NCBI GenBank assembly: GCA_030407085.1
Contig: CM059582.1
Location: forward strand, 210,520,001 to 210,584,000
From: Trichopria drosophilae
Taxonomy: Eukaryota; Arthropoda; Insecta; Hymenoptera; Diapriidae
Length of the DNA stretch: 64,000 bases
Direction of reading: 5' to 3'
The first letter of the stretch is position 1. Every line of letters begins with the position of its first letter. This document shows, in pieces, positions 1 to 12,000 of this stretch. Below the pieces are notes generated by a model. That model was given only the letters and a program-made list of their open reading frames with translations. It was not told where the DNA came from and made no database searches. The translations under genes were made by a program, and so were the position numbers.

Positions 1-27
1 CATTGTTTATTGATAAATCTTTTGCAG

Positions 28-3000
28 GAATGCTCTAAATATTGTTAAGGATGACTTAATCGTACAAGTGGACGAACTCACAGGGTGAGTAAATTTCCTC
101 GTATAGTTTTTTGTACAATTTTTTGTACTTGATTTATGGAATATTTTTACTGCTTAATTTAGGGAACAAGAAATTCTCCGTGAGGAAGTTCGAGGGTTAC
201 AACAAGCAAGAGATCGACTTCGACAAAAGGTTCTTGCTTTGGAAGAAGAATTGAAGAAGGTGAGAGAAGAAGCGGAAGCAGCTGCTAAAGCAACTAAGAG
301 TGACGACGAAGAAGAGGTACCCTTGGCACAGAGGAAGAGGTTTACGAGGGTAGAAATGGCACGAGTACTAATGGAAAGAAACCAGTACAAAGAGAGATTC
401 ATGGAACTGCAAGAAGCTGTTCGATGGACCGAAATGATAAGGGCTAGCAAAATCACAGACCCGACTGGAATTTCCGGAGGAAAGCAATCTGTTTGGAAAT
501 TGTAAGTTTTTAATTTTATTACTGTTTTACGTCTCAGTATATAATTGAAATATCATAAAATTTAGCTTAACGACGATTTTTCATAAAAAACGAAATTAAT
601 TGAAATAAATCGAAGATGAAATTGGTCTGTAAAATCATAAGTGGATTTTTTAAATGGTAAATATACTTATTAAATCTTTGTTAACGTAGAAAGATTATGA
701 CGAAATATAATTAAGTAAATTTCTGCTGCTATATGTAGGAAAAAAGCTATGCGGTAAATAATGTTCACACTTGTCAGCGCAGTAGCAGCTTTCATGCCAG
801 ACTTGTAACAGTCGTCATTGTTTAAAGATTGAGAATTTAGTATTTCAATAGTTATTTCATTCTAATTAACTCATATTTGAAATAGTTTATAAAGATGATT
901 TTCGAACGATGACAAAAAATGTAAAGAAACATAACTTTGGTAGTGATTTAAGCGCAATTTGCAATTTATGCTTAGGAAAGTTTATTTTTAAACTCGTTTC
1001 AGTACCTTGATAAGAGATTTTAATCTGTTATCATCTGCTTAACAAATATTATTACATGATATCTTTACCAAATCTGTGGTCGTTTAGGAACAGAGCAATG
1101 ACCTATAGAAGAAACACAAGTGCTGAACTCGATTATGATAAGTGCACAAATATTTGTGTAAATTATTTTGACGTAAATACTTCAGGTCTTCGGAGGTTAA
1201 CCAATTGATAGTTTTAACTAATTTTGCCAAAATAATAGTGGAATGAACTTTCTATATAAAGATTAGCATTGTCGAAAAAAACTAATAACACTCCATAAAC
1301 TCGATTTTAATGATTTCGTACTTTACGGATAGAGTTTAGATAGTTAGAGTCAACGAATATAGACTATATTCGTTGTTAAGAGTTAACCGATCTGAAACAA
1401 AAGTATAGTTAAGGTCTGAAACAGTCCGATGTTCCACAAAGCTCACATTTCAACTTATTATGTTTCTTTCATTTATGATTTTTAAATCTACAGTAGAACC
1501 CCCTTATTTCAACTGGTCATGGTTTTCAAGATGGCGCCGACCCCTCTTATTTGAAATTTTCCCTTACCCCCTTACTCTACTTAAATAATGGATGATAATA
1601 TGGATTGAATTACGTAAAATATATATATAATTTATCTGAAAAATGTGTAGAGAATTTTAAATTTGGATAAAAATGTAACGAGATCACGACTCGTGCCTTT
1701 ATGTGATAAATAAAGACTGCAACATTTCGCATTTATTTATGGTCATATATATCTGTATTCAAGTGTAGAAATAAACATTTTAAATTTACATTATGCACTT
1801 TATTAGATATAATTATGTATCAATAATTTGTTGTTTCACAAACAAATACACTGTGATTAAGACCGAAATGAATATAGGAGACAATATTTAACCCAAATTT
1901 GTAAATATGATTAATGAAAGCTTCAAATTCACTTCAAATTCAATACTAAGCTGCTGATATTGGATTTGTTTGTTATTTTGCAAATGAAAGACTTTTCAAT
2001 TTTTGTGGAAAAGTCTTGAAATACACATCATTAAAAATTGATAACATCCTAACCTTCAAATGTGCACTTTTATTTTACGAAATTAGCAGCTTCTCAAATA
2101 ATTTGTATGATGTAAATCATGAGTTTGATGCAAAATTTTAAATTAATTTCAGTCTACCGACTATACATGCTTGCAAATTTAGCTTAAACGGTATTTACAC
2201 TGACAACTTTGATGGTGTAAACACTGTAAACTGCTGTAAACTGTATCGAGATGTTCGAGCGGTGGTGGGGGAATGCCTGAGGGGAAACGATTCAAATAAG
2301 AGGGGTTCTACTGTATTATTATTCACGCGGAAAACATAAAACTTTGCAATATTTGAGCTCCTTTAGAAGTGCTCGGCATTACAAAGGGATCTAAGCTCGT
2401 TAATTTATGATCGAAAGAGAATTAAACTACTTTTGTACGTATATATATGTATATATATGTAATTCTACAGTAGGATCTCTCTTATTCGAACCTCTCTTAT
2501 TCTAATTGCCTGTCTTACTCTAATTGTCCAGCCTCTCTTATTCTAACCGTTCCCCCACAAGTCTTCTCCCACTATCATATGAAAAGTCAACGAAAAATAT
2601 TGTCCACGAATCACAAGCTCGCAAGCAAAGTAAGTGGGGGTAAGGGGAAAATTAGAATAAGAGAGGTCCTAATGTATTGACGTATTTTATTATGAAAAAA
2701 AAATAAGAAACGAGCAAAGTTATCGAACGAAATCGTAACATGAATTTATTATAAAAATAATACATAAAACAAAAATTAATAAAGTGCTACGAACATCTGT
2801 AGAGAAATTCATTGTTACTTTAAAAACACTGAATATGGAAACGCATTTTTATTAGATTTGCTATGAACGCCATCTATTGAAAAAAATGATAAGGAGTTTA
2901 ACGAAAAAGAAATCGAGTATTTGCATTCGTTCTAGTAAAAAAAAAAACATTAGAAATTGCAATTTTTTAATTCGTTTTCTTTTGCCGGTGATTTAGGGAA

Positions 3001-6000
3001 ATATACGCAAAAAATGGAAATAACCATTCACATACTTTTTGCACTGTCGGCAAAGCAGTTACAAGTGTTCAAATTAACTTATTTGTTGCTCATATTTCCT
3101 AAAAAAAATCATCTCTTATAAATTTCATATATTGAGCACAAGTGACGGATACGTCTACGTACCACCCTCTAAACTAAACTAATTTCATATACATATACGT
3201 TCAATGTATATTGAACCCTTTGAGGCATACATTTTTCTTTTGCAAATTCAAAATGGCGGATCCAAGACGGCGGACCGAAAAGCGAAAAATTTAAATTCTA
3301 AATTCAAAATTCAGAATATGTACATAGCGTATCCAGTTTTATTTCGAACAAGTAAAATTTCACATTTCCGTCATCCATCATGGATCCGCCATTTTGAATT
3401 TGCAATATCTGAGGTCAGAGTCGTAATCAGCGACCTCGAAAACCCCCGAATATCCAGTTTCATCAAGATCGAGAAATTTTTCACTTTTCGGTCCGCCATC
3501 TTGGATCCGCCATTTTGCCTGCAAGCTATAAAAATGTTGGCGTTAAAACATGTGAACTACTATTCGAAAACTGTGAATAAGTGGAAAGAAAATTGTGTCA
3601 CTCAGGAGTGACACTATACAGCAAAGGGATCCATATACTTTCTTAATTCTTCGTATTAAAGGCTTTTATTGCAATCGTGAGATATTTAAAAATTTAAAAT
3701 GGCGGGTCCAACGTGGCGAACAGAAGTTTGTAACACAATTATTATAAACTTCATATTAAGAGGACTTGAGGTTGCTGTTTATGAATTTGAGTTCAAATTT
3801 TAAAATTTAAAAATGGCGGACTGTAATTTCTAAAAATAATTGAATTTCATTAAAACTATACAAATTTTTCGTTAAGGAAGGTGATCATGAATTTGAGGTT
3901 AGGTTGAGAAAAGTGAAAGTGAAGAAAGAAAATGTAGAAATGTTCAACTCCGTATAAATTTAGTTCATGGAAATTGTTTAGTTTGCCAATTTACTAAAAT
4001 TAAAGGGAATGCTGAACTATTATTTTTATGTTTAGTGCACGCATATGCTTTTAGGCATTATTAGGGGTCAGAGTTCTGACTTGTTAGGTTAGGTTAGTTT
4101 CGCGACGTTGGCATTTCTCCGATTCCCTATACGAATTTTGATCTACAATGATTCTCGCGACAAAAAACCAGGGTCAAATAGTCTGCCGCCAAAACTTCCT
4201 GTACCCAATAAATACATGTCACAATAAATTTTTACGACTACAATATTGAAAATTCAGCGACCTACTGAACCTGATTTGAAAACAAACAAACAAAAAACTA
4301 CAATTTATTGAATTAGTAGGTATTACCGTGCGCACTATGACTCTCTATAAACAAAAATAGAAATTCAACCAATTATATGGCGGAATTTAAACCGAGGTGT
4401 GGAGAAAATCTTGTTCAATCCATTAAAGTCCAGGAGGAAAATGTTAACCATGAACTTATGGCTGTTATTTTTAATAGATATGTTTAAACATTTTTTTGAG
4501 GTTATTTCTGAGGTGAATATAACTCCTGTTTCATATTTTATGCAACAATTTGATTATTGTTATCGAAGACAAAGGTATTGCGATTTTAACATGAAAACCG
4601 AGTGGAACTCGTCACGAGAGTCGAAAATATATCGCCCCCAAATTGTCAACATCCATTTTAATTTCCTGAAACTGATATTAGATTCCTAATCAGCGATGTG
4701 GAGAATCGCCTAGTAACAAGTTTCGGGGGATCCGATGAGTTAGAGAAATACGTCCGCCATATTGGATCCGCCATTTTTAATTTTCTAAAACTAATATCGG
4801 ATTCATGTTAGCGCCCTCAAAAATATTTCTGACTTAGTTTCATAAAAAATAAAGTTAGGATGTTTTTTTAATGACTATGCACTGTAAACATGCTTTGGGT
4901 ACCCATTTTGATGTCCATCATCTTGAATTTCACAATAAGTAACTATGGACTTTCATAACTCTCGATTTCGGGGCAAATTCATTCGGTCTCCATGTCGAAA
5001 TCATCATGATTACAATTTTGTTCGAGATTGGAAAAACATATTCAAACCCAGACATTTTTGACGCGTTATTTACATCTGTCTAAAATATTGTAATGCGGGA
5101 AATGACAACAAAAAATAACGATAAGTGAAAAAGAAATCTTGAAAAATCGTATTCAACTCTCGGGAAGAAAAACAGATATTCCCCACGTGGACTTGTTTTT
5201 TATCTTCCGCATATTAAGAAATATACTATTTTTATTCATTAACCACGTGTAATTTTTTTATTTTTGAATATGCAGCCTTTTCCGATAGGCCGGCCGTTTC
5301 CAAAAGTGGAATTTGAGCCATAAGAAACACCTTATTTCGTGTTTTAATACTAAAAAGTGCAGTCAAACTTCATATAAAATTGTTGGTCCTTAATGGGTTA
5401 ATGTTTAAATAACAGATTTCATGGTTGATAAAGAGTGCTCTCCACATGTTGTAACTACAATATATTATAAAATGTGTTACAATATGTTATTTTTTAAAGC
5501 TATAGACTTTCGAAACATGCAAAAGAACATCTGTTAAATGAAATTAAAACAGAAACCGGAGAGAAAGAAATACGAAAATATTGTTTCCGTTTCTCGTATG
5601 CGACCATGTGAGATTATAAAATACAAATACAGTAGAGTCCCGGTATAATTGCATCTCGCTATATTTACGTCCCAACATTTTTGCCCGGTCTTGTTATATT
5701 TACCTGTCGCCGCTCTCTTTCTCCTCCACTTTGCGGGCTGGGGCCTCAGGTAGGGCCTGCTGTGACATCACGAACATAACGCGAATGAAGGGAGCGGGAG
5801 AAGCGGAGTTCCCCTTCTTTTGATAAATATAACGGGATGGGAGGGAAATACGAGGAACCGAATGGGTAAATATATCGGGACCACTGTAATAAAAAACCAA
5901 TGTAATACAAAAATTCAGAATACATGAAGAAAACATTACTAAATGGAAATATAATTATGTAATTTCAGTTTTAGTAACCTTTTTACCGGACCAGCAGACC

Positions 6001-9000
6001 GGACGGGTTTAGTGCGGGGTCCCCACACACTGCCCCACATTAGGTACAGCGCACCAGCAAATCAGGTAGTTCCCGCTGGTCACCTCTCGCCGGTCGATCC
6101 TATGCGTAGGCGGCAAATGAAAAACCGCCAAGACTTTCTTGACCAAGGAGACACCATGTGAGAAATCAATCAACTTTATACTAGCAATATCCAAGAATTG
6201 TGTCTTTTGATCATGACATTAGATCTGTCTCAGGAGCTTCTTACTAACGACTATTATTAATTGCCATAATTAAATTTATTTTCATATCTTGATTTATACC
6301 GGTTATTGTTATTCATTTTTTTTCGCTAAGCGCATTTTGTTCGTGTCTGACACAGTTAACTTTGATATTTATTTATTTTTATAGAAATGACATAACTTTA
6401 TTGACGAATATTAATCTGACTACTAACCAAAAATGTGGAAATTAACGATATGAAAGAGAAATTACTCGTCAATTCTTGAACATAGAGTTTTTGTTTACTA
6501 TTTCTAAAGTTACGGCGTAATATTAACGACGGAGACTGTTGAAAAAAGCAAAAATTCGTTGGAGGTATTAATTTCCAACCTAAAAAAATGAAACTAATCT
6601 CTTTTTCAAATTGGATGGTTCTTCAAAACAGTTTGAAATCGTGAGCCAAATTATTGATAAAACCGACTTAATTTCCACTTTTTAGGTTATGTAGTCACGT
6701 ATCCATTGTTATTTGTTTTTATTTTGAGGACAAAGTGCAATTAATTTATTTCTACCCTTGGTATAAAATGAGTTATTTTCTCGTCATATTTTCTGGTCTC
6801 AACATTTTAAGCCGTGGGGCCCAGAAAAATGTCCAGAACTAGCCTCATTCTTCATCAGGATATTACTTCATTACATTAGTTTTTTGTCTTGCTTTATCGT
6901 TTTAATTTTCATATTTTGTAAGTGCCATTTAGCGAGAACGCAGAAGGATATGATACAACGTGATACCTCATTCGTATTTTTACATGTGAATTGTATAAAT
7001 TATTATAGCATTGAACAACGATGATCGCGTAGAATAAACTAGATTCTCCTCATCAGATCCAAAGTATGATCGAGTCATGTATATATGAAAGAAATGTTGT
7101 ACATTGTTTATTTTTGGAATGATCGTAATATATCTGATATTGAAATAAACGGTTGTTTTGATTATGTTGTACTTTTGGCTTTTATTTTACTATTGGTGTA
7201 TTGTTTCGGTGTCTGTTACTCCTTGCCTTGCACTCGTCATTCGATGCGATTCACCGTAGACATCCTCAGCTTTGTTTCTTACCCGCCAATATTTAATAAT
7301 GTATTATTAAAATATCAGTAAGCAAGTCAAAAGAATCCACCTCCGCTGACACTTCCTCTCCATTGCTGCTTTGTAAGTAACATGCGAATGCGCTTCTCCC
7401 CTAATTTATCCTCGTGCACTCGGGAATTTGTAAGAAAACGTTTTTTGGAATAAAATTGGTTGACGACCAACGTAGTTCCACTTGGACCACCGAATTCGTC
7501 ATCAAAAGCACACTAGATATAGGAATGTGCACGATTCAATACGGATGCTGAAAATTGTCGAGAACGGCGATTGGTCAAGATTTCTTATCGTATGTCATAT
7601 TGGGCATTTGCCTTTGAACCCTGATTACAGGTCATCGGAGAAGCTCGTAGCGAGACGGGCTAACGAACGGAGGGAACAGTACCGACAAGTCAGGGCTCAT
7701 GTAAGAAAAGAAGATGGCCGGTTGCAGGCCTATGGATGGAGTTTACCAGGAAAACCAAGTGCGCCAGCAAGGCAGCCTGTTCCGGTACCAGTCTACTGCC
7801 GGCCCTTGCAAGAAACTGAGCCTGGCATGAAGGTAACTGTGAGTTCAATAGTTACAATATTATTCAAGTATTTTTAAGAACTATTATAAGTCTTCCTCAT
7901 CTGAATTTCCGGGAACGCGATATTTAAGTGGTTGACATGCCCACCTCATAAACTAAACGATACCTGCCCAGACAACCAGCTAGCTACATATTGCCGCATA
8001 TAAGGGAAAGGTCAAGCGGCGGATATGTCGGCAGAAATACAGAATATGCGTCATCACACAGACAGCAAATTTGCTGGAAATTCTCACCTGCCGACTAGTC
8101 TGCGGCGATTCTGACGCATTTCTGCCGAAGAGATTGAAAGGGTCGGCGAAGGGATTAAAGATGCACGAACACGGTTTTAATCTCTTCGGCAGAAATGCGT
8201 CAGAATCGCCGCAGACTAGTCAGCAGGTGAGAAATTCCAGCAAATTTGCTGTCTGTGTGTCGACGCATATTCCGTATTTCTGCCGACATATCCGCCGCCT
8301 GACTTTTCCCTTATATGCGGCAATATGCAGCAGATCTGGCTGTCTGGGTGGGTTACGAGTTCGAATCCTTATTGGTGTGATATTTTCTGCTTGTTTCTAT
8401 TGTTTGGTTGGTCGATAATTGTCAGTACCGTCAGAATTCATCATTTTATTGTTTACCTGATGACGATGATGATGGAGGAAAGTAAATGCTTCTAATTTAA
8501 CAGATATGGTGTGGAGCAGGCGTAAATCTAAGCGGCGGAAAAACTCGCGATGGCGGATCAATGGTTGGTGGAAGCGTATTTTACGCAGCGGAAGCTCGTG
8601 AAGTTACCAACGATCCTAAGATCGAAGCCGAAGACGCGGTGGAGCACCTAGACAAGGAGCTGCAAGAGCGAGAACAGCAACGAATCGAAGCTGAGAAGCT
8701 CGAGCAGCAACTTAGCTCTTTGGTGTGGATATGTACTTCGACACAAAAAATGTCCAAAGTAACTGTGATAGATGCCAATAATCCAGCCGAAATATTAGAA
8801 GTCTTCAACGTTTGCCAGAATCATCTGCTCTGTATCGCCAGTATACCAGGTGCTAAGGAAAGCGATTACGTATCACACGCGGACAACGACGTCCCCGACG
8901 TGAACGGTTGCGCCGAAGTCAATTCCGTCAACAGTCAGTCACCGTCAATAGTAGAAATTGAAACACTCCCCGATGAAAATCGTAGCCAAGTTCCCTCTGA

Positions 9001-12000
9001 AGAGGCGGCAGAAGCCGAAACGAATCCTGCCGAACCTCAGAGCTTGGAAAGCATCGACAACGAAACTGTCGATTTAGGAAAAGTTATTTTGGTAAAAAAC
9101 GTCTCAGACTCGCAATCCGTGGAAACGGATGACAATGGAAGCAATGCGAGCGAATCGCAAGAATCCGAAGCGCCTACGGAAAAAATGTCTTCGATTCAGC
9201 CTACGATGTGGCTAGGAGCTCAAGACGGTGCTGTTTTCGTACACTCCGCCGTCGCCAATTGGTCCATTTGTTTGCATTCGGTTAAGTTACAAGATGCAGC
9301 ACTTGCTATTGTGTAAGTGTTACTTTTCAAGTTGTCTAATTAAATTTTAGAGGTTACTTATGTTTATGGATGACTTTTCCCGTTTGAGTGTTGGATTTTT
9401 TATATATTGAAGCATATGAATTAAATTGGAGTATATTTTTGCAGACATATGCAAGGCCGAGTCCTCGTAGCACTAGCTAATGGAAAAGTAGCAATATTTC
9501 GAAGAGGTGTCGACGGCCAGTGGGACCTTTCCCAGTATTCCGTGATAACATTAGGAAGTCCTCAGCATTCGATTAGGTGCATGACGGTCGTAATGGGCAA
9601 AACAGTTTGGTGCGGATACCGCAACAAAATACACGTGATAAACCCAATGACGCTGTCTGTCGAGGTGAGTGATTCGAGACTCTAGATTAGTCGATTCTTT
9701 AACAATAGAATCGGGTATAAAGTAATGAGGCAAATGCGAAATTTGAGAAGAAATCGTATTACAGTGCACGGTCGACGCGCATCCTCGTCGAGAGTCACAA
9801 GTCAGGCAACTAGCATGGCTGGGGGATGGAGTTTGGGTCAGTATACGATTGGATTCAACGCTGAGACTGTATCATGCCCACACCTACCAGCATCTTCAGG
9901 ATGTTGACATCGAACCTTACGTTAGCAAAATGCTCGGCACGGGAAAACTGGGTTTCTCATTCGTCCGTATCACCTCGTTGCTCATATCCACGAATCGACT
10001 CTGGATTGGTACTGGAAACGGAGTTATCATCTCAGTACCTCTATCCGAAAGTAAGTTTTCAACTTTAATCTAGAATAACAAATTTTTTTAGCAGAGCGTC
10101 ATCTATAAAAATATTTTATCTAGTAGATGAATACGATTTACAACGAATATATAACGACACGTAATATCATTATTAGTAAAATAATGTTTCACTTCTTTAT
10201 AATCCCAGTAACTACAGAAAACAAGATCGAGAATAGAACCCCGGTTTCCCGCGCATCATTCCGGAATCGTAAATAACCTCTTGGTCACAAGTACTGAGTA
10301 AATTCGCCATGCTAAGTTCCTCTGGTGGCGAAAATGGAACTACTGAGATGGGTTTCACTTACAGTACACAAATTAAGTTTTCGTCATTGTGTACTGTATG
10401 TGAAACGCATTTCAGTAGTTCAAATCTGTCCACCAGAGTAACTTAACATGGCGAATATATGCAATATCGTAAAATGCTATGAACGCTACAAGAATTCCGC
10501 AATCTCTGTAGTAAAATTCTTTTTCATTTTACCGAAAAAAAAAATGAAATAGGGAGAAAGAAAATAAAAAAGCTTCGATCGGTTAAAAAATGAAGCTGTC
10601 ACGCCCATTTCCAAAAACATAGCTTCGAGAAAAACGCATTTAAAGTTTAAAGTACTACAAAATCCAGTAGTAAATATAGTAGTTTCTTTAATTGGCGATG
10701 GCTGGATCATACAATTGTCGTTAAAATCTTCGTGTTCCTCTTGTTCTTCTTTTATGGAAGATATGGCTACTATTCCTGCATCTTTCGCTTATTCATACAG
10801 TGAACGCTCCAATAGTGCAAGCCAATATTCCGACGTAGCTGATCACGAGTTACATTATGATTTTTTTTGGCCAATATTAACTCCTTCGATGGCGAGGCGT
10901 TCAAAATGGCGTCGCGCGTGCCGGTGACAAAAGCGGCGAAAAGAGTCGAAATGGCGGTTCTACTTAAACTCGATTTGCAAAGTTTGTAGACGTATTGAAG
11001 TTTAGGAAACCACAATAATTCTATGATTTAATGTCAAGGAACACGAATATGTCACAAAAAAATGTTGAATTTTTTTTTAGTGCAAATGTCGTCAATTTTT
11101 AATACTTTTGTGAGAATGGCGTCAAAACTGTCATTCATTTTTTTGTTTCAAACATCATTGGATTTGGTCGAAAATTGTTACTGGGGGGTTTCTGGGCTCG
11201 CTAATTACGAAATTGAAGTTGCTTTTTGAACATTAAAAATGGCGGATTCAATATCGCGGATGATTTTTAAAAATCTGTATAGTATTCGCTGAAAATTCTT
11301 ATGGGGTCGTTGGTTATGAATTTGAAGTTGTACTAAAAAATGTATGTTTCAGATTTTTCGATTATCGATTTAAACGTTGTCAAAAGCGCCTTTAAACGAA
11401 AAGTGCCCGATTTCCATCTATACTGGCTAAGATGAAACATTACTCTGGTTCGAAAACAATTGTTTTGCACAGGAATAATACTATATTTATATTTATGTTC
11501 AGTATGAATGATTTAAAATAAACAAATAAATTTTTCTGCTAAGTAACGCTCTGGGAAGATACCCGGAATACTATGACTGGCCGTTCAACGGAAAGGGAGC
11601 TTTAGAAGTTTATTTGGGAAGGAGAGGGCAACGTACAGTATAAAAGAAAGCTGTAATAATAGTATTTTTCGGTACTGACAGCTGTAAAAAATCGATTTCG
11701 CGGACTGTATTTAGTCCGTATGGATTATGCTTTTGCTAGCGCAGATTCATGTTTCACATAATCCGTGAAATTTCATGTTACGGACTAAAATCCGATTTTA
11801 CGGCTATAATACTGAAAAAAAGAATATTGAACACTCTTCAATGAATTTTTACTCTATTTACACTGGACGGAGAAAAATTTTCTTGGAAATTTTACCATCT
11901 CAGAATGTAATTTTGGGACAGACTTGTAGAATAGAAAAAATTGCCATTTTTTCCAGTAAAAATTAGTAGATTTTTTTGTAACTGTTATTGTCAGAATAGT

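Larger units (their letters stand above)
502..7630 (+). other. syd intron 2 (7.1 kb), filled with repeats
   Basis: No host exon is recognised here. The intron holds three TA-flanked MITEs (1491-2313, 2468-2674, 5630-5886), an inverted pair of GGCGGATCC-type repeats (3239-3530), a TTAA-type element (about 4416-5397), and a short GC-rich island at 5985-6180 of unknown origin. The remaining AT-rich DNA shows nothing further. If the syd orthologue has a variable exon between RH2 and the RKEDGR motif, it should lie here. Confidence 0.7.

Noticed and set aside
3204..3611. A 135-codon protein gene
   Set aside because: The frame runs through inverted copies of the dispersed repeat; no homology or splicing signals are recognised.
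7482..7630. Extension of syd exon 3 upstream as an alternative first exon
   Set aside because: The frame is open for about 50 codons, but the residues show no resemblance to JIP proteins and the acceptor at 7630 fits the phase of exon 2.
8540..8560. A copy of the GGCGGATC dispersed repeat in syd exon 4
   Set aside because: GATGGCGGATCAATGG there encodes D-G-G-S-M in the conserved GGKTRDGGS motif of JIP3 proteins; the match is coincidental and the flanking repeat blocks are absent.
10715..11015. Overlapping frames around 10.7-11.0 kb as a transposase fragment
   Set aside because: No DDE, HTH or zinc motif could be seen on either strand.
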